A stretch of 64,000 bases of DNA from assembly GCA_020635055.1 (NCBI GenBank), contig JACKAN010000014.1, positions 1-64,000 on the forward strand, in the 5' to 3' direction. Below the pieces are notes generated by a model. It searched no databases. It saw nothing but the letters and a program-made list of their open reading frames with translations, and was not told the DNA's origin. The stretch is from Pseudobdellovibrionaceae bacterium (lineage in GTDB: Bacteria; Bdellovibrionota; Bdellovibrionia; Bdellovibrionales; UBA1609). The number at the start of each line of letters is the position of its first letter. The stretch's first letter is position 1. The translations under genes were made by a program, and so were the position numbers. This document shows positions 1 through 9,517 of the stretch, in pieces.

Positions 1-106
1 ATTAAAACTAATTTTCATTTATTTGAGTGTCTCTCAGCAGTTTCAATTCAACAATTATTTTCTAGAATTGGTATTATCTAAATTCAACAACAAAAAGTTT
101 TAACAA

Positions 107-3100
107 TTAAAAACACCATGATCCACATTCTTCTTTTATAAAAATAGAAAAAGTTTTTTTGAAGGCCAAAGAGTTCATATAAGTTACGCTGAGTTCAACC
201 TCCACGGATTTTCCAACAGCTTTATTATTGTCAAAACTAAAATCTAAAATAGCTCCTTGGCCAGAGGTTTCACCTGAAGCCAGTTTTGAGTGGTCTAAGC
301 TAGCTTTTTTCTTGTGGTAAGTTATCCATTTTTCAGCCTCACCTAAGGCTTTGACTTCAACAAGCAAATCTTCAGTGGGAGAGTAATTGCTCACATTTTT
401 AAAATAAAGACGCCACTGACTCTTTTCTTTTAATGCTAGCTGTGGAGTGTTATTAACATGTGTACTGATCTCCAGCTTTACATGGGGCTGTGTTTTTAAA
501 GAAATTGTTTGTTCTTCCATTGTTCCGTCAGGCAATTTAGCAATGACTCTTAATTTTACTAGTGCCACACCTGCATCTTCTTTAATTTGAATCAAAAACA
601 CATTGCTTATGTTTGCAACTGTATTCTCAGGGATGAGAGTTATCGGAACCCACTGTTCACCAACGGGTGTAGTTACATTGTCAGTCTCGGCAATTACCTT
701 AACTTTAATGTCTCCTCTTTGAGTGGGCTTAGCACCAAAATTTATCATTTGTAAATCTAAGCGCAATTTGTCACCAGCAATAATTTTATCTTGAGGTCCA
801 GGAGAAGCTTTAACATAGGAGGCAGAACTAAATGATATCACGGGTTGAGATGCAAAGAATTGAGTTTCGTCTTCTTTTCCTTTATTGAATTGAATTTCGC
901 GATACATTTCAATACTAAGTTCGTAAGCCTCTTTTTTACCATCTTCGTAACCCTTATTTTTAGCAACTCTAGCACCCTTCTTGTCCCATTCCTGATAAGT
1001 GGGTCCATAAGTTGTGTTATAGCCCTCTTGCCAGCGTACACTTTTGTTTTTATTAAATGCTTGCTCATATGCGGGAACACAAGAATTATACTTAGATGGA
1101 ACATAAACTTGAGAATAAGTATCTTCGTACTCGCTAATGAAAGCCTTGTTGTAAGATTCTTGGCAAGCATCATTAAAAACAGTGTAGGTAAAATCACATT
1201 TTGCCTGTGCAGGCTGAACATTGCGATGTTGAAAGGGAGATTCTGCAATGAATTTACATGCCTGTTCGCTTTGAGAATTCTGACTCAAAAATCTCAATTC
1301 ATTATTCAATTCAATATTGGCCAACAAAGGAGTGCTGGTGGCTTTAGCTGAATTAGAATGGGTTTCATTAGCAAAGATTTGCATATCTATTTCAGTTTGA
1401 TTAACTACATTTTGATTGTTGTCTATTTGAATTGTGCGCTTGGGTCTTTTTGCCATTAATTCATTTCGTTTTGATTTACGGCCATCAGGATAGCTAATTC
1501 TTTCAGCTTCTTCTAGGGCCATTTTGTCACCTTGAACAAGTCCTTCCCTTTTTCCATCTTCATAGTTAATTGGATGTTTTAATCCATGTTCATAGCCGTT
1601 CTCCTTACCGCGAAGTCGCCCCTCTTCCTTTCCCATTTCCAAACCAGCTATGAGTCCTTGCTCCTCGCCCTCTTCATTGCCGCTTTGAAGTCCTGATTTC
1701 TCCCCATCTTCTTTCGCGTCATTTTCAGCCTGTGGTTGTGCATTTCTTTTTCCTTGATTTGAACCCTCTACTTGCGCCAAATTCAATTTATTATCAAAAC
1801 GGGTTTTTGTTTCTAACATATATTCTTGTTTATTTTTTGTAATTTGCTCGGCTTGAGAAGCCAACAAATTTTTATTTTCAAAATCTTTTTTAGCTACAGA
1901 CTCGGATCGTTCTAAAGTTGGTAATTCATATTTTATGCGAGTGATATTTTTTTCCAAACTCACATTGTTATCGTTTAAGGAAATTATATTGCGACGATGA
2001 CTGTCCGTACGATTATTGTTGTATACAATTTGATTTTCATAACTGAGAATATTTTTTTCCAACTGATCAATTTGAGATTGTAAATAAGCTATGTTGTTGT
2101 TCAAAATTCTTAAATCTGATTCTAACTGATTGATCTCGCGATCATAATTTCTGATAACATAAAGCAATTGTTGTTTTTGACTTTGTAAATATTCAATTCT
2201 TCTAACTTGTTGATCGTGAATCTGGTTGAGTTTGGTCAGTTCGACTTCAGTTTCGTTTCTCCTATGATTTAAACTTTGAATTTCGCTCTGTAAGTTAACA
2301 ATTTTATTTTGATTTCTGGTTATAAGTTCTTTGTGTTCTACAATTTGCCTTTCAACTTCGACTTTGTTGAATTCTGCTTTTTGTATCTTTTGATTTTTGT
2401 TTTGCAACTGAGCCTGTAGATGACTCACTGCCTGTTTCTGCTGTTCAAGAACGTCTTTAGATTTTTGTAATTCGGATTGCTTAACAGATAAATCATTTCT
2501 TAACTGAACTAATTTCTGCTCAATAGGCACTAGTTTTTGTTGAGCTTGCGAATAGTTTCTCGACTCGATATCTGTTTGTTGTTGTTCTCGCAGAATTTGC
2601 TGTTCGGAATCAGCAAGATGTTTTGTGTTTTGGCTAACAGCAGCTTTTAGCTTTTGGATGGAGCTCTCAACTTGTGAAATATTCTGTGCCACTTGTTGCT
2701 GTTGTTGTCTTGTCTTTTCAATATTATCTATATTCATTTCAATATTTTTTTCAATTTGATCTTTGCGGGCTTGTAAATTTTGAAATTGTTTTTTGATGTC
2801 ATCGGGTCGGTTTTTAGGGTTGGGATATTGTTGCCTTAAGGCCTTTAATTCGTCCTGTACACTTTTTAAGTTAATTTGTCTTTTTTCAAGATTGTTTTGC
2901 TGGTTTTGTAATTGGTGGGTTAAATGATTTTGTCTACTTAAAAGGTCTTGTTTTCGAGAAATGGCTTGGTCCAAGGCTTGGCGATCATTGTGCAAATTTT
3001 CAGCAAGCTGAGCTCTACGTTCTTTAGCATTTATAAGTTTTTGTTGAGCTTGATGGTATTTGGTTTTTGCTGCATTTATTTCTGCTGTAAGTTCTTTATG

Positions 3101-3895
3101 TTGACGCACAATATTTTGATATTGTTTTTGGGCAATCAAAGCTTCCTCTTGACTTCTTTGGAGTTGGTTCTGCAGTGGTGTCAATTTGTCCTGTTCTAAT
3201 TTAATTTGGCTTTGAAGTTGCTTTTTTTGAGAGCGCAAAGATATTAAATTTTGTTGGTGCTGTTCTTGTTCATGTTGTAATTTAGGTAAATTAACGCGTG
3301 CAGCCTCTTGGTCTTTTTGCGCAATAGTTTTCTCATTTTGTTTTTGAGCGATTTGATTTTTTAGATTTTCCAAAAGCTGTTCTTTATTTTTTAAATCACG
3401 ACGAGTCTCATTGAAACGATCTTGTACTTGTTCTAGTCGTTGATTTAAAGCTCTGAGCTCATTTCTATTTTCTCTTTGTTTTTGTTCTAATGATTGCAAA
3501 TCATTGGATAGAGCAAAGTGTTTTTGGTTAAAAGTATCAATTTCTTTTCTTTTGTCAGATATAGAGTATCGAGAGTTAGAAATCTTTTGATTGAGATCTC
3601 TATTTTCCGATTCTAAGCGGGGAATTTCCAATTCAAGATACTGAATGCGCTGCAGGTTTTCTTTGATACTATTTTTGTTATTCGCTATTTCTAAATATAA
3701 GCTTTCAATTTTATTTTTAAGATTTTTATGTTTTTCTAAGGCTGAATTAGATTCATATCGCAGTTGATCAGACTTGGCCTTAGCTTCTTCGTAAGCTTTT
3801 TTTTGTTTTGGATAGTTAAGGTCATCGGGAAGGGGGGTCATAGCCCAAGTTGATAAATTAAAAAAAGCAATGCTTAGCAAAAAGATCTTATTCAT
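107..3895 (-). CDS. Giant secreted coiled-coil protein with period-4 glycine and aromatic repeats
   Basis: A 1262-residue protein with an N-terminal signal peptide (ending near TWAMT). Residues about 25-690 are almost unbroken Q/E/K/N/L-rich coiled coil. Residues about 715-800 switch to a period-4 glycine repeat (EEG...G...G). Residues about 900-960 carry a period-4 aromatic pattern in which Y or F recurs every fourth position, with several Cys. The last 220 residues are beta-rich with V/I/L alternation and could be two Ig-like (CARDB-type) domains; it ends in a Cys-containing tail (GSWCF). No catalytic motif was seen. I infer a structural periplasmic or surface fibre, not an enzyme. It stands alone with no operon partner on its strand. 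The reading frame is certain; the function is unknown. Confidence 0.85.
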   Translation of the reverse strand: MNKIFLLSIAFFNLSTWAMTPLPDDLNYPKQKKAYEEAKAKSDQLRYESNSALEKHKNLKNKIESLYLEIANNKNSIKENLQRIQYLELEIPRLESENRDLNQKISNSRYSISDKRKEIDTFNQKHFALSNDLQSLEQKQRENRNELRALNQRLEQVQDRFNETRRDLKNKEQLLENLKNQIAQKQNEKTIAQKDQEAARVNLPKLQHEQEQHQQNLISLRSQKKQLQSQIKLEQDKLTPLQNQLQRSQEEALIAQKQYQNIVRQHKELTAEINAAKTKYHQAQQKLINAKERRAQLAENLHNDRQALDQAISRKQDLLSRQNHLTHQLQNQQNNLEKRQINLKSVQDELKALRQQYPNPKNRPDDIKKQFQNLQARKDQIEKNIEMNIDNIEKTRQQQQQVAQNISQVESSIQKLKAAVSQNTKHLADSEQQILREQQQTDIESRNYSQAQQKLVPIEQKLVQLRNDLSVKQSELQKSKDVLEQQKQAVSHLQAQLQNKNQKIQKAEFNKVEVERQIVEHKELITRNQNKIVNLQSEIQSLNHRRNETEVELTKLNQIHDQQVRRIEYLQSQKQQLLYVIRNYDREINQLESDLRILNNNIAYLQSQIDQLEKNILSYENQIVYNNNRTDSHRRNIISLNDNNVSLEKNITRIKYELPTLERSESVAKKDFENKNLLASQAEQITKNKQEYMLETKTRFDNKLNLAQVEGSNQGKRNAQPQAENDAKEDGEKSGLQSGNEEGEEQGLIAGLEMGKEEGRLRGKENGYEHGLKHPINYEDGKREGLVQGDKMALEEAERISYPDGRKSKRNELMAKRPKRTIQIDNNQNVVNQTEIDMQIFANETHSNSAKATSTPLLANIELNNELRFLSQNSQSEQACKFIAESPFQHRNVQPAQAKCDFTYTVFNDACQESYNKAFISEYEDTYSQVYVPSKYNSCVPAYEQAFNKNKSVRWQEGYNTTYGPTYQEWDKKGARVAKNKGYEDGKKEAYELSIEMYREIQFNKGKEDETQFFASQPVISFSSASYVKASPGPQDKIIAGDKLRLDLQMINFGAKPTQRGDIKVKVIAETDNVTTPVGEQWVPITLIPENTVANISNVFLIQIKEDAGVALVKLRVIAKLPDGTMEEQTISLKTQPHVKLEISTHVNNTPQLALKEKSQWRLYFKNVSNYSPTEDLLVEVKALGEAEKWITYHKKKASLDHSKLASGETSGQGAILDFSFDNNKAVGKSVEVELSVTYMNSLAFKKTFSIFIKEECGSWCF

Positions 3896-4135
3896 TATTC
3901 CCCCTAAAATATAATTTGCGGCCCCAGTGTCATTTTAATACCAAAGTCTCATACGCTTTGAAGTTTATACAATAAAGATGCCAGATTTAGAAATCGAGAC
4001 GACGCGCATGGACATCAAATCAAAACCTCAGCTGAATATTTTTCATTCTCCCTAAGATCTGATGCACAAGGACAATAATTTAAGTTAAAAAGAAATATTG
4101 AATTCTTGCAGATTGGGAAGAATAGGGGATGTCGC

Positions 4136-4531
4136 CTGAAAAAACTCGTATTACTTTTGTTATTAACTGTAACTACTGAATGTGTTGCTAAAGGTGAAAA
4201 CCTTCTCTTTATGCAAGAAGAGCGTTTAGGATCCAGTATTATTTATAATGGATGGAATGAGATTAAAAATCTTATCTATCGTCCCAATTTCGTTGAAATA
4301 CAGAATATGTTTCAATTAACTCAGAATAGTAAAAATTTTGGATCTTTAAACTTTGTTCTTAGGATAGACGAATTACGGCTTCAGTATGTATTATTTAATG
4401 GAGATTTGTTTGGAATAATTATGGAGGGTAAAATAGATAGGCAAGGTGACTTGAGCACATGTTTTATTTATTCTCGCGTTGATTTTTCTCAAATGAATTG
4501 GTCATTAAATAATTATAAATGTGAGGAGTAA
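4136..4531 (+). CDS. Small secreted protein of unknown function
   Basis: Unrecognised exported protein of about 131 residues. The open frame begins at a TTG (4106), but an AGGGGA Shine-Dalgarno at 4124-4129 lies 6 bases before a CTG at 4136. The signal peptide (KKLVLLLLLTVTTECVAKG) starts exactly there, so I prefer the CTG start; the TTG start remains possible. The mature part is short, beta-rich and has two Cys near the C-terminus. Its 3' end overlaps the region that carries the ribosome-binding site of astB, so the two are probably co-transcribed. No function can be assigned. Confidence 0.6.
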   Translation: MKKLVLLLLLTVTTECVAKGENLLFMQEERLGSSIIYNGWNEIKNLIYRPNFVEIQNMFQLTQNSKNFGSLNFVLRIDELRLQYVLFNGDLFGIIMEGKIDRQGDLSTCFIYSRVDFSQMNWSLNNYKCEE

Positions 4532-4535
4532 AAAA

Positions 4536-5897
4536 TTGAAAACCATCGAGGCTAATTTTGATGGACTGATTGGACCAACTCATAATTATGCGGGTTTATC
4601 CCTTGGGAACATAGCCTCAATGGGAAATAAAAAGCAGATTTCTAATCCCCGCGAAGCCGCTATTCAGGGATTAAATAAAATGAAGAGCCTAGTTGACCTA
4701 GGATTTGTGCAAGGAGTATTAGCGCCACAATCTAGACCCGATATTTCCACACTTAGAAGATTAGGATTTTCTGGCACAAAAGACATAGACGTTATCAGTA
4801 AAGCAGCAAAAATAGCTCCTGATATATTAAAAAGCTTATCCTCGGCTTCAAGTATGTGGACAGCCAATGCGGCTACAATTTCCCCCTCCGCAGATACCCA
4901 AGACGCAAAGGTACACATTACTCCAGCAAACCTTGTTAATAAATTTCATCGTTTTATTGAGTCACCATCAACAGTGAAAATTTTAAAGTCTACATTTTGT
5001 AATGTAGACTATTTTGTTCATCACAAACCATTACCCGCACACGAAAGCTTTGGCGACGAGGGAGCTGCCAATCATACTCGACTATGTAGAGACTATGGAG
5101 ACACTGGCGTAGAGTTATTTGTATATGGTCGTTTTGCCGAAGTTAAAAATGGACCTCATCCTAAATTGTTTCCTGCACGTCAAACTTTAGAAGCCTGCGA
5201 GGCCATAGTTCGACTGCATCAATTGAAAAAAGAAAAAGTCGTTTTTGCCCAGCAAAATCCAGAGGTGATTGATCAAGGCGTGTTTCATAATGATGTTATT
5301 GCTGTGGGTAATAGAAACTGTTTTTTTTATCACGAAGAAGCCTTTTTAAATAAAGAAAAAGTTCGAACACAGATACTAAACTCCTATGGATCGGAGGAGT
5401 TCTTTTTTATTGAGGTTAAAAATATAGATGTTTCTGTTAGTGATGCCGTTAATTCCTATCTTTTTAACAGTCAATTGTTGTCTATAGATGATAATAAAAT
5501 GCTATTGCTTGTGCCTGAAGAGGCAAGGAATACAGAATCGGTTTGGCAATATTTAAATGAATTGGTTAAAAACAAGTCACAACCCATTTCTGAAATTATA
5601 GTAAAAGATGTAAAGCAGAGCATGAAGAATGGTGGTGGACCCGCCTGCTTGCGTTTGCGAGTAGTATTGAATGAAAAGGAAATATTGGGAGTCAACCCAA
5701 AAACTCTTTTAAATGATAATTTGTATAAAGAGTTAATCAATTGGGTAAATAAATATTATCGGGATCAGCTGAGTGAAGAGGATTTAGCAGATCCGCAACT
5801 TTTTTTGGAGACGAAAACAGCTTTAGATGTTCTCACACAAATTTTAGACCTGGGAAGTGTCTATGATTTTCAGTTGAATGAGTCACAATCCAGCTAG
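4536..5897 (+). CDS. astB: N-succinylarginine dihydrolase
   Basis: AstB hydrolyses N2-succinylarginine to succinylornithine, 2 NH3 and CO2 in the arginine succinyltransferase (AST) pathway. It belongs to the amidinotransferase-fold superfamily. The N-terminus has the family pattern NFDGLIGPTHNYAGLS. The catalytic triad of the family (Glu174, His248, Cys365 in E. coli) aligns with Glu at about 175 (GDEGAANH), His at about 251 (VFHNDVI) and Cys at about 371 (GGGPACLRLR). About 453 residues, close to the usual 440-450. A GTG at 4521 opens the frame, but AGGAG at 4524-4528 sits 7 bases before a TTG at 4536, which I take as the start. No other ast gene lies in this window, so the pathway context is missing here. 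Confidence 0.93.
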   Translation: MKTIEANFDGLIGPTHNYAGLSLGNIASMGNKKQISNPREAAIQGLNKMKSLVDLGFVQGVLAPQSRPDISTLRRLGFSGTKDIDVISKAAKIAPDILKSLSSASSMWTANAATISPSADTQDAKVHITPANLVNKFHRFIESPSTVKILKSTFCNVDYFVHHKPLPAHESFGDEGAANHTRLCRDYGDTGVELFVYGRFAEVKNGPHPKLFPARQTLEACEAIVRLHQLKKEKVVFAQQNPEVIDQGVFHNDVIAVGNRNCFFYHEEAFLNKEKVRTQILNSYGSEEFFFIEVKNIDVSVSDAVNSYLFNSQLLSIDDNKMLLLVPEEARNTESVWQYLNELVKNKSQPISEIIVKDVKQSMKNGGGPACLRLRVVLNEKEILGVNPKTLLNDNLYKELINWVNKYYRDQLSEEDLADPQLFLETKTALDVLTQILDLGSVYDFQLNESQSS

Positions 5898-6002
5898 ACT
5901 AAAAGTAACAATATTGAAACCATATAAAGCAGATAACCTAACTGAGAGGATCTGGTCTATTTATTTGTTTAAAATCTTAATTAAAAAAAGTACTATATAT
6001 CT

Positions 6003-6464
6003 ATGACAAATGTAAAAAAAGAACTCCTTGATGAGCTATTAAGAAAAATCAATCAAGAACTCAAAACGCTAGCCTCTGCGGAAACGAAAGAGGAAGAAAA
6101 CTTATCAGAAATTGATGAAGGAAATCATAAGCCGGCCTCCTATTTAGAGGGCGCTCAAGTGAAACGAATGAAGGAGTTGTCAGAAACTATTGAAGCCATA
6201 AAGCATACTGATGTTTCAAAAAAATCTGAAAAAGTGATTATGGGCTCGTTGGTTGAAGCCGATGTAGATGGCGAGGAGCAAAAAAGTTTTTTTGTACTTC
6301 CCGCGGCCTCAGGAGAGAAAATTGTAATTGAAAAGAAAAATACATTTGTGGTTACGCCAAATTCTCCTATAGGACAGCGTTTAATGGGAAAAAAGATAGG
6401 AGATTATTTTGACTTACCTGTTGGGTCAAAAGTCCACGAATATGAAATTATTGATTTAATCTAA
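6003..6464 (+). CDS. GreA/GreB-family transcription elongation factor-like protein
   Basis: A 153-residue protein. The C-terminal half (about 75-153) has the GreA/GreB C-terminal FKBP-like signature: a VVTPNSPIGQRLMGKK stretch followed by D..LPVGSKVHEYEII. That domain binds the RNA polymerase secondary channel rim. The N-terminal half is helical and charged, consistent with a coiled-coil finger, but the spacing differs from canonical GreA and the acidic tip is not obvious. Canonical GreA is about 158 residues. I call it a divergent family member rather than GreA itself. It could instead resemble the Rnk-type regulators, which share the C-terminal domain. Confidence 0.75.
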   Translation: MTNVKKELLDELLRKINQELKTLASAETKEEENLSEIDEGNHKPASYLEGAQVKRMKELSETIEAIKHTDVSKKSEKVIMGSLVEADVDGEEQKSFFVLPAASGEKIVIEKKNTFVVTPNSPIGQRLMGKKIGDYFDLPVGSKVHEYEIIDLI

Positions 6465-6549
6465 AAAGACTACTGACGCAGAGCTCGTTAGTTGAAACTC
6501 ATAGTGGAATTCTCTTATAACAAACCCTCAACTGAGCGGGGGATACAAT

Positions 6550-7242
6550 ATGAAAATGATAATAGTGGAAGGCAATATTGGCGCAGGTAAAACTACATTA
6601 ACAAAAAACCTAGCTAAAATCATAAATGCAAAATTATTTCTTGAGCCTGTAGAGACCAACCCCTATCTTCAGAAGTATTACGATGACCCTAAGACCTATG
6701 CATTACCCATGCAGTTCTTTTTGATGTCTACACGTTATGATATGCATAGACAAGGCATAGAACATACGTGGAGGACAGGACAAACCTGTATTTTTGATCG
6801 TTCCATTTTTGGTGATTATGTTTTTGCTAAAAAGAATTGGTTAGATGGCAATATGTCTGATTTGGATTTCCATAATTATAATCAAATGCGTAGGGTTATG
6901 TTCAAAACACTAATGACTCCTCATTTAACTATTTTTTTAAAAAATGACCCCAAAGTGACATATAAAAATATTGTAAGTAGAAGTCGTGATTGCGAAAATA
7001 AAATTCCATTAGAATATTTGCAGGGTCTACACGATCTGTATCAAGAATTAATAGTTGAAATGCAGAAGATTGGCAGTGTTGTTATTGAAATAGATTGGAA
7101 TGAGTTCAAGCCCTTAGATTATGTCTTAGATCAAATTAAAGAACACTTGCCGTCCTTAGAATCTATGAGCATTTACCCTCAGATTGTTAAAAACAATAAG
7201 GATTTTATGTTTAAAATGCCCGAGCACTTTGCTTCTTTGTAA
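6550..7242 (+). CDS. Deoxynucleoside kinase (dNK family)
   Basis: A 230-residue P-loop kinase that should phosphorylate deoxyribonucleosides for salvage. The Walker A motif EGNIGAGKTTL is at the extreme N-terminus (about residues 6-16), as expected for dGK/dCK/dNK-type enzymes. The DRSIFGDYVFA segment (about 87-97) matches the family DRS motif that binds substrate, and a basic LID-like stretch (SRSRDCENK) follows. The length fits the family (200-240). Two ATG codons are close together at the start (6550 and 6556). The gene has its own leader and no clear operon partner. Which nucleoside is preferred (dA/dG or dC) cannot be read here. Confidence 0.88.
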   Translation: MKMIIVEGNIGAGKTTLTKNLAKIINAKLFLEPVETNPYLQKYYDDPKTYALPMQFFLMSTRYDMHRQGIEHTWRTGQTCIFDRSIFGDYVFAKKNWLDGNMSDLDFHNYNQMRRVMFKTLMTPHLTIFLKNDPKVTYKNIVSRSRDCENKIPLEYLQGLHDLYQELIVEMQKIGSVVIEIDWNEFKPLDYVLDQIKEHLPSLESMSIYPQIVKNNKDFMFKMPEHFASL

Positions 7243-7316
7243 AAATCTTATTGGCTACACTGAAAGCTTTTTAAAGTTTTTTAAAAGACTAGTAAGTAGT
7301 TGATTTTCCGCATACA

Positions 7317-8354
7317 ATGCGCTGCATGAAGCTGTTTCTAAGTCTTTTTGTTATTTTTTTCAAACTGTATAGTCCAGCAGAAATTTTAGAAAAATCACAA
7401 CCATATCAAGTATTCAATATTGTTAATAATTCTATTGATAAAATGAAGCTCAATCCCGTCACAGTGGCGATTATTGATACAGGTTTGGCCCTAAGTCATC
7501 CCGACCTTGTGGGTAATGTATTTAGTAACATACATGAAAAGGCGAATCCGCCGAATTATGATAGAGATGGTAATGGATATTTTAACGATGTTAATGGTTT
7601 TGATTTTGTTAATAATACTAGTGAACTCAAAGACGTTAATGGCTCTGGAACTCATATAGCAGGGTTAATTGTAGGTATAAACCCCAGTGTGATAATTCTA
7701 CCGCTGAGAGTAATAAACGAACAGAATCAAGTCACCTCAGAGGCTGTATATTTAGCAATTAAATATGCAATTTCTTTTAATTCCTCTATTCTTTATTTGT
7801 CCTTCACTGCTTATGAAGTCTTACGCAGTAATGAGAAGTTTTTAAATCTTGCAATGAATTCGATTCAGTCATTTAAAACACTTGTAGTCGTCTCCGCAGG
7901 AGACCAAATGCTAAATCTGGATCAAGTTAAAACAAAATATGAATATGAACTGCAAGAACAATTTTTAGTTGTGTGCTCAGTCAATGAAAAGGGAGAAAAA
8001 TCAAATTTTTCTAATTACGGACCTCGTTTTGTAGATATCTGTGCTCTGGGTGAAAATTTATCATCAACAAGTGCTAATTTTTCAGCTAATGATTTGTATG
8101 AGATGAGATCGGGAACGAATCAAGCAGCAGCTTTAGTTGCAGGAGCCGCGTCGCTATTACTTTCGATAAACCCCAATTTAAAAGCCCATCAAATTAAAAA
8201 CACTCTTTTAAATTCCTCAGTTCGGTTACAAAACAATAATATGCCCATTGCAAATTCTAATGGCATTTTAAATTTAAAAAGTGCTGTTGCCACTAATTCC
8301 TTGTCTCTAGGGGATATAATAAGAAACCTTATATCCTTTGATTTCCTCCATTAA
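7317..8354 (+). CDS. Subtilase-family (S8) protein with catalytic Ser replaced: probable pseudo-protease
   Basis: A 345-residue exported protein with a subtilisin fold. The catalytic Asp (AIIDTGLALSHPDL, D54) and His (NGSGTHIAG, H113) are in place. The Ser motif, normally GTSMAAP, reads GTNQAAA (about 266-272), so the nucleophile is Asn268; the codons ACG AAT CAA at about 8116 confirm this. The oxyanion-hole position, normally Asn in an AAGN-type motif, is Asp196 (VVSAGDQ). Both losses argue against proteolysis. A hydrophobic N-terminus (LFLSLFVIFF) suggests export; M4 at 7326 is an alternative start. Possible roles are binding, inhibition or scaffolding (inference). A conserved frame of full length argues against simple decay. 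Confidence 0.85.
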   Translation: MRCMKLFLSLFVIFFKLYSPAEILEKSQPYQVFNIVNNSIDKMKLNPVTVAIIDTGLALSHPDLVGNVFSNIHEKANPPNYDRDGNGYFNDVNGFDFVNNTSELKDVNGSGTHIAGLIVGINPSVIILPLRVINEQNQVTSEAVYLAIKYAISFNSSILYLSFTAYEVLRSNEKFLNLAMNSIQSFKTLVVVSAGDQMLNLDQVKTKYEYELQEQFLVVCSVNEKGEKSNFSNYGPRFVDICALGENLSSTSANFSANDLYEMRSGTNQAAALVAGAASLLLSINPNLKAHQIKNTLLNSSVRLQNNNMPIANSNGILNLKSAVATNSLSLGDIIRNLISFDFLH

Positions 8355-8443
8355 CTTAAGTCCAGGTGCAAAGAGTTAGTTGTATTAATATCTGTATAAA
8401 TATAAAATTTTTAATAAATGGATAAGATTAAAGTGGCTGGTAA

Positions 8444-9511
8444 ATGAAAATTTCTTTAAAATACAAATTAGTTGGCTTACTTCTTTTAATTTCAGTAGGT
8501 GGACTTTTTTTTTATGCCATCTTTGCCATCAATTTATTTATAAAAGACAAGAAAGCATATATTTATGATTCGTCAGAAGTGGTGGCTAAAACTCTATCCA
8601 ATCAAGTGCGAGTTGAAATTGGTAGTTTTGAAAAAATCATTGAACCAATGATTAAATCCATAGACCAAAAAAAGTTTAGTTTTTCCAATATTTCCAATGA
8701 ATATTTTGTACGTCAAAACAGAATTGAACATATTTTCATTTATCTGCCGACGACTGGCAGTTCTTTTCAATTAATGGATCACATGTACCTTCCGGAAAGA
8801 GCTGTTAAAAAATATGCCCCTGGTGGTGAAGTTGTTGAAGAGATTTTAAAGCAAACAATGGAAAAGGGATTTGCAATTCAAGAAGTAAAATCTAATAAAA
8901 GATATTTTGTAATTGCAAATAAAGAATATTCAACGGCTATGCAAAGAGATTTTGTAGTATTATCCATTTTTGGCTCACCGGATTTGTATGAAGCTTTTGC
9001 TACGCCCTCTACTTATAAAAACTATCTATTAAGTAAAAATCAATTTATGTCAATGGAGCCAAAGTACAAAAGAAATAGTACGGAGAGTGTGGAAATAGCT
9101 TCTGTAAAGTTTTTTGATCCTATTTTTCAAAATCAATTTCCCACAGGGGTTGCTGAATTGGATAATTTTGCTGGAAAAAGAATGTTGGTTTCATTTTCTA
9201 GAGTGGGAATTTCTGACTTAATTGTGGCTTCGGTTGTGGAAAAAGATAAGATAATGTCAGTGGTAGATGAGTTCTCACATAAGTCTTTGTTTTTTGTATT
9301 TAATCTTATTAGCTTGTCTGTATTAATTGGCTTAGTGGCCTCCCAAGGCCTAGTTTCGGCTCTTAGAGAAATGAGAATCTCTCTTCAGGAAATTCAAAAT
9401 GGCAATTTTAAGAAATATGTAAATGTAAATAGTGGTGATGAAGTGAGTGTCTTAGCCGATGAACTAAACTCAATGTCAAAAAAACTCCAAGACTCAATTC
9501 CTGAGCAGTAG
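8444..9511 (+). CDS. Membrane sensor ending in a HAMP domain, no output domain
   Basis: A 355-residue protein laid out as TM1 (about 10-30), an extracytoplasmic sensor region (about 31-280), TM2 (about 282-303) and a HAMP domain (about 303-350). The HAMP signature includes EMRISLQEIQNGNF and NSGDEVSVLADELN. It stops right after HAMP: there is no histidine kinase, methyl-accepting or GGDEF domain behind it, and the following gene is on the other strand 6 bases away. It may partner with a soluble protein or work as a stand-alone sensor; this is inference. A truncated receptor is an alternative, although the stop codon falls at a natural domain end. Confidence 0.8.
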   Translation: MKISLKYKLVGLLLLISVGGLFFYAIFAINLFIKDKKAYIYDSSEVVAKTLSNQVRVEIGSFEKIIEPMIKSIDQKKFSFSNISNEYFVRQNRIEHIFIYLPTTGSSFQLMDHMYLPERAVKKYAPGGEVVEEILKQTMEKGFAIQEVKSNKRYFVIANKEYSTAMQRDFVVLSIFGSPDLYEAFATPSTYKNYLLSKNQFMSMEPKYKRNSTESVEIASVKFFDPIFQNQFPTGVAELDNFAGKRMLVSFSRVGISDLIVASVVEKDKIMSVVDEFSHKSLFFVFNLISLSVLIGLVASQGLVSALREMRISLQEIQNGNFKKYVNVNSGDEVSVLADELNSMSKKLQDSIPEQ

Positions 9512-9517
9512 TCTTTA

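Noticed and set aside
845..1351. A 168-codon plus-strand frame opposite the coiled-coil gene
   Set aside because: It lies wholly inside the long minus-strand gene, has no ribosome-binding site, and its hydrophobic composition is what antisense of a Q/K/E-rich gene gives.
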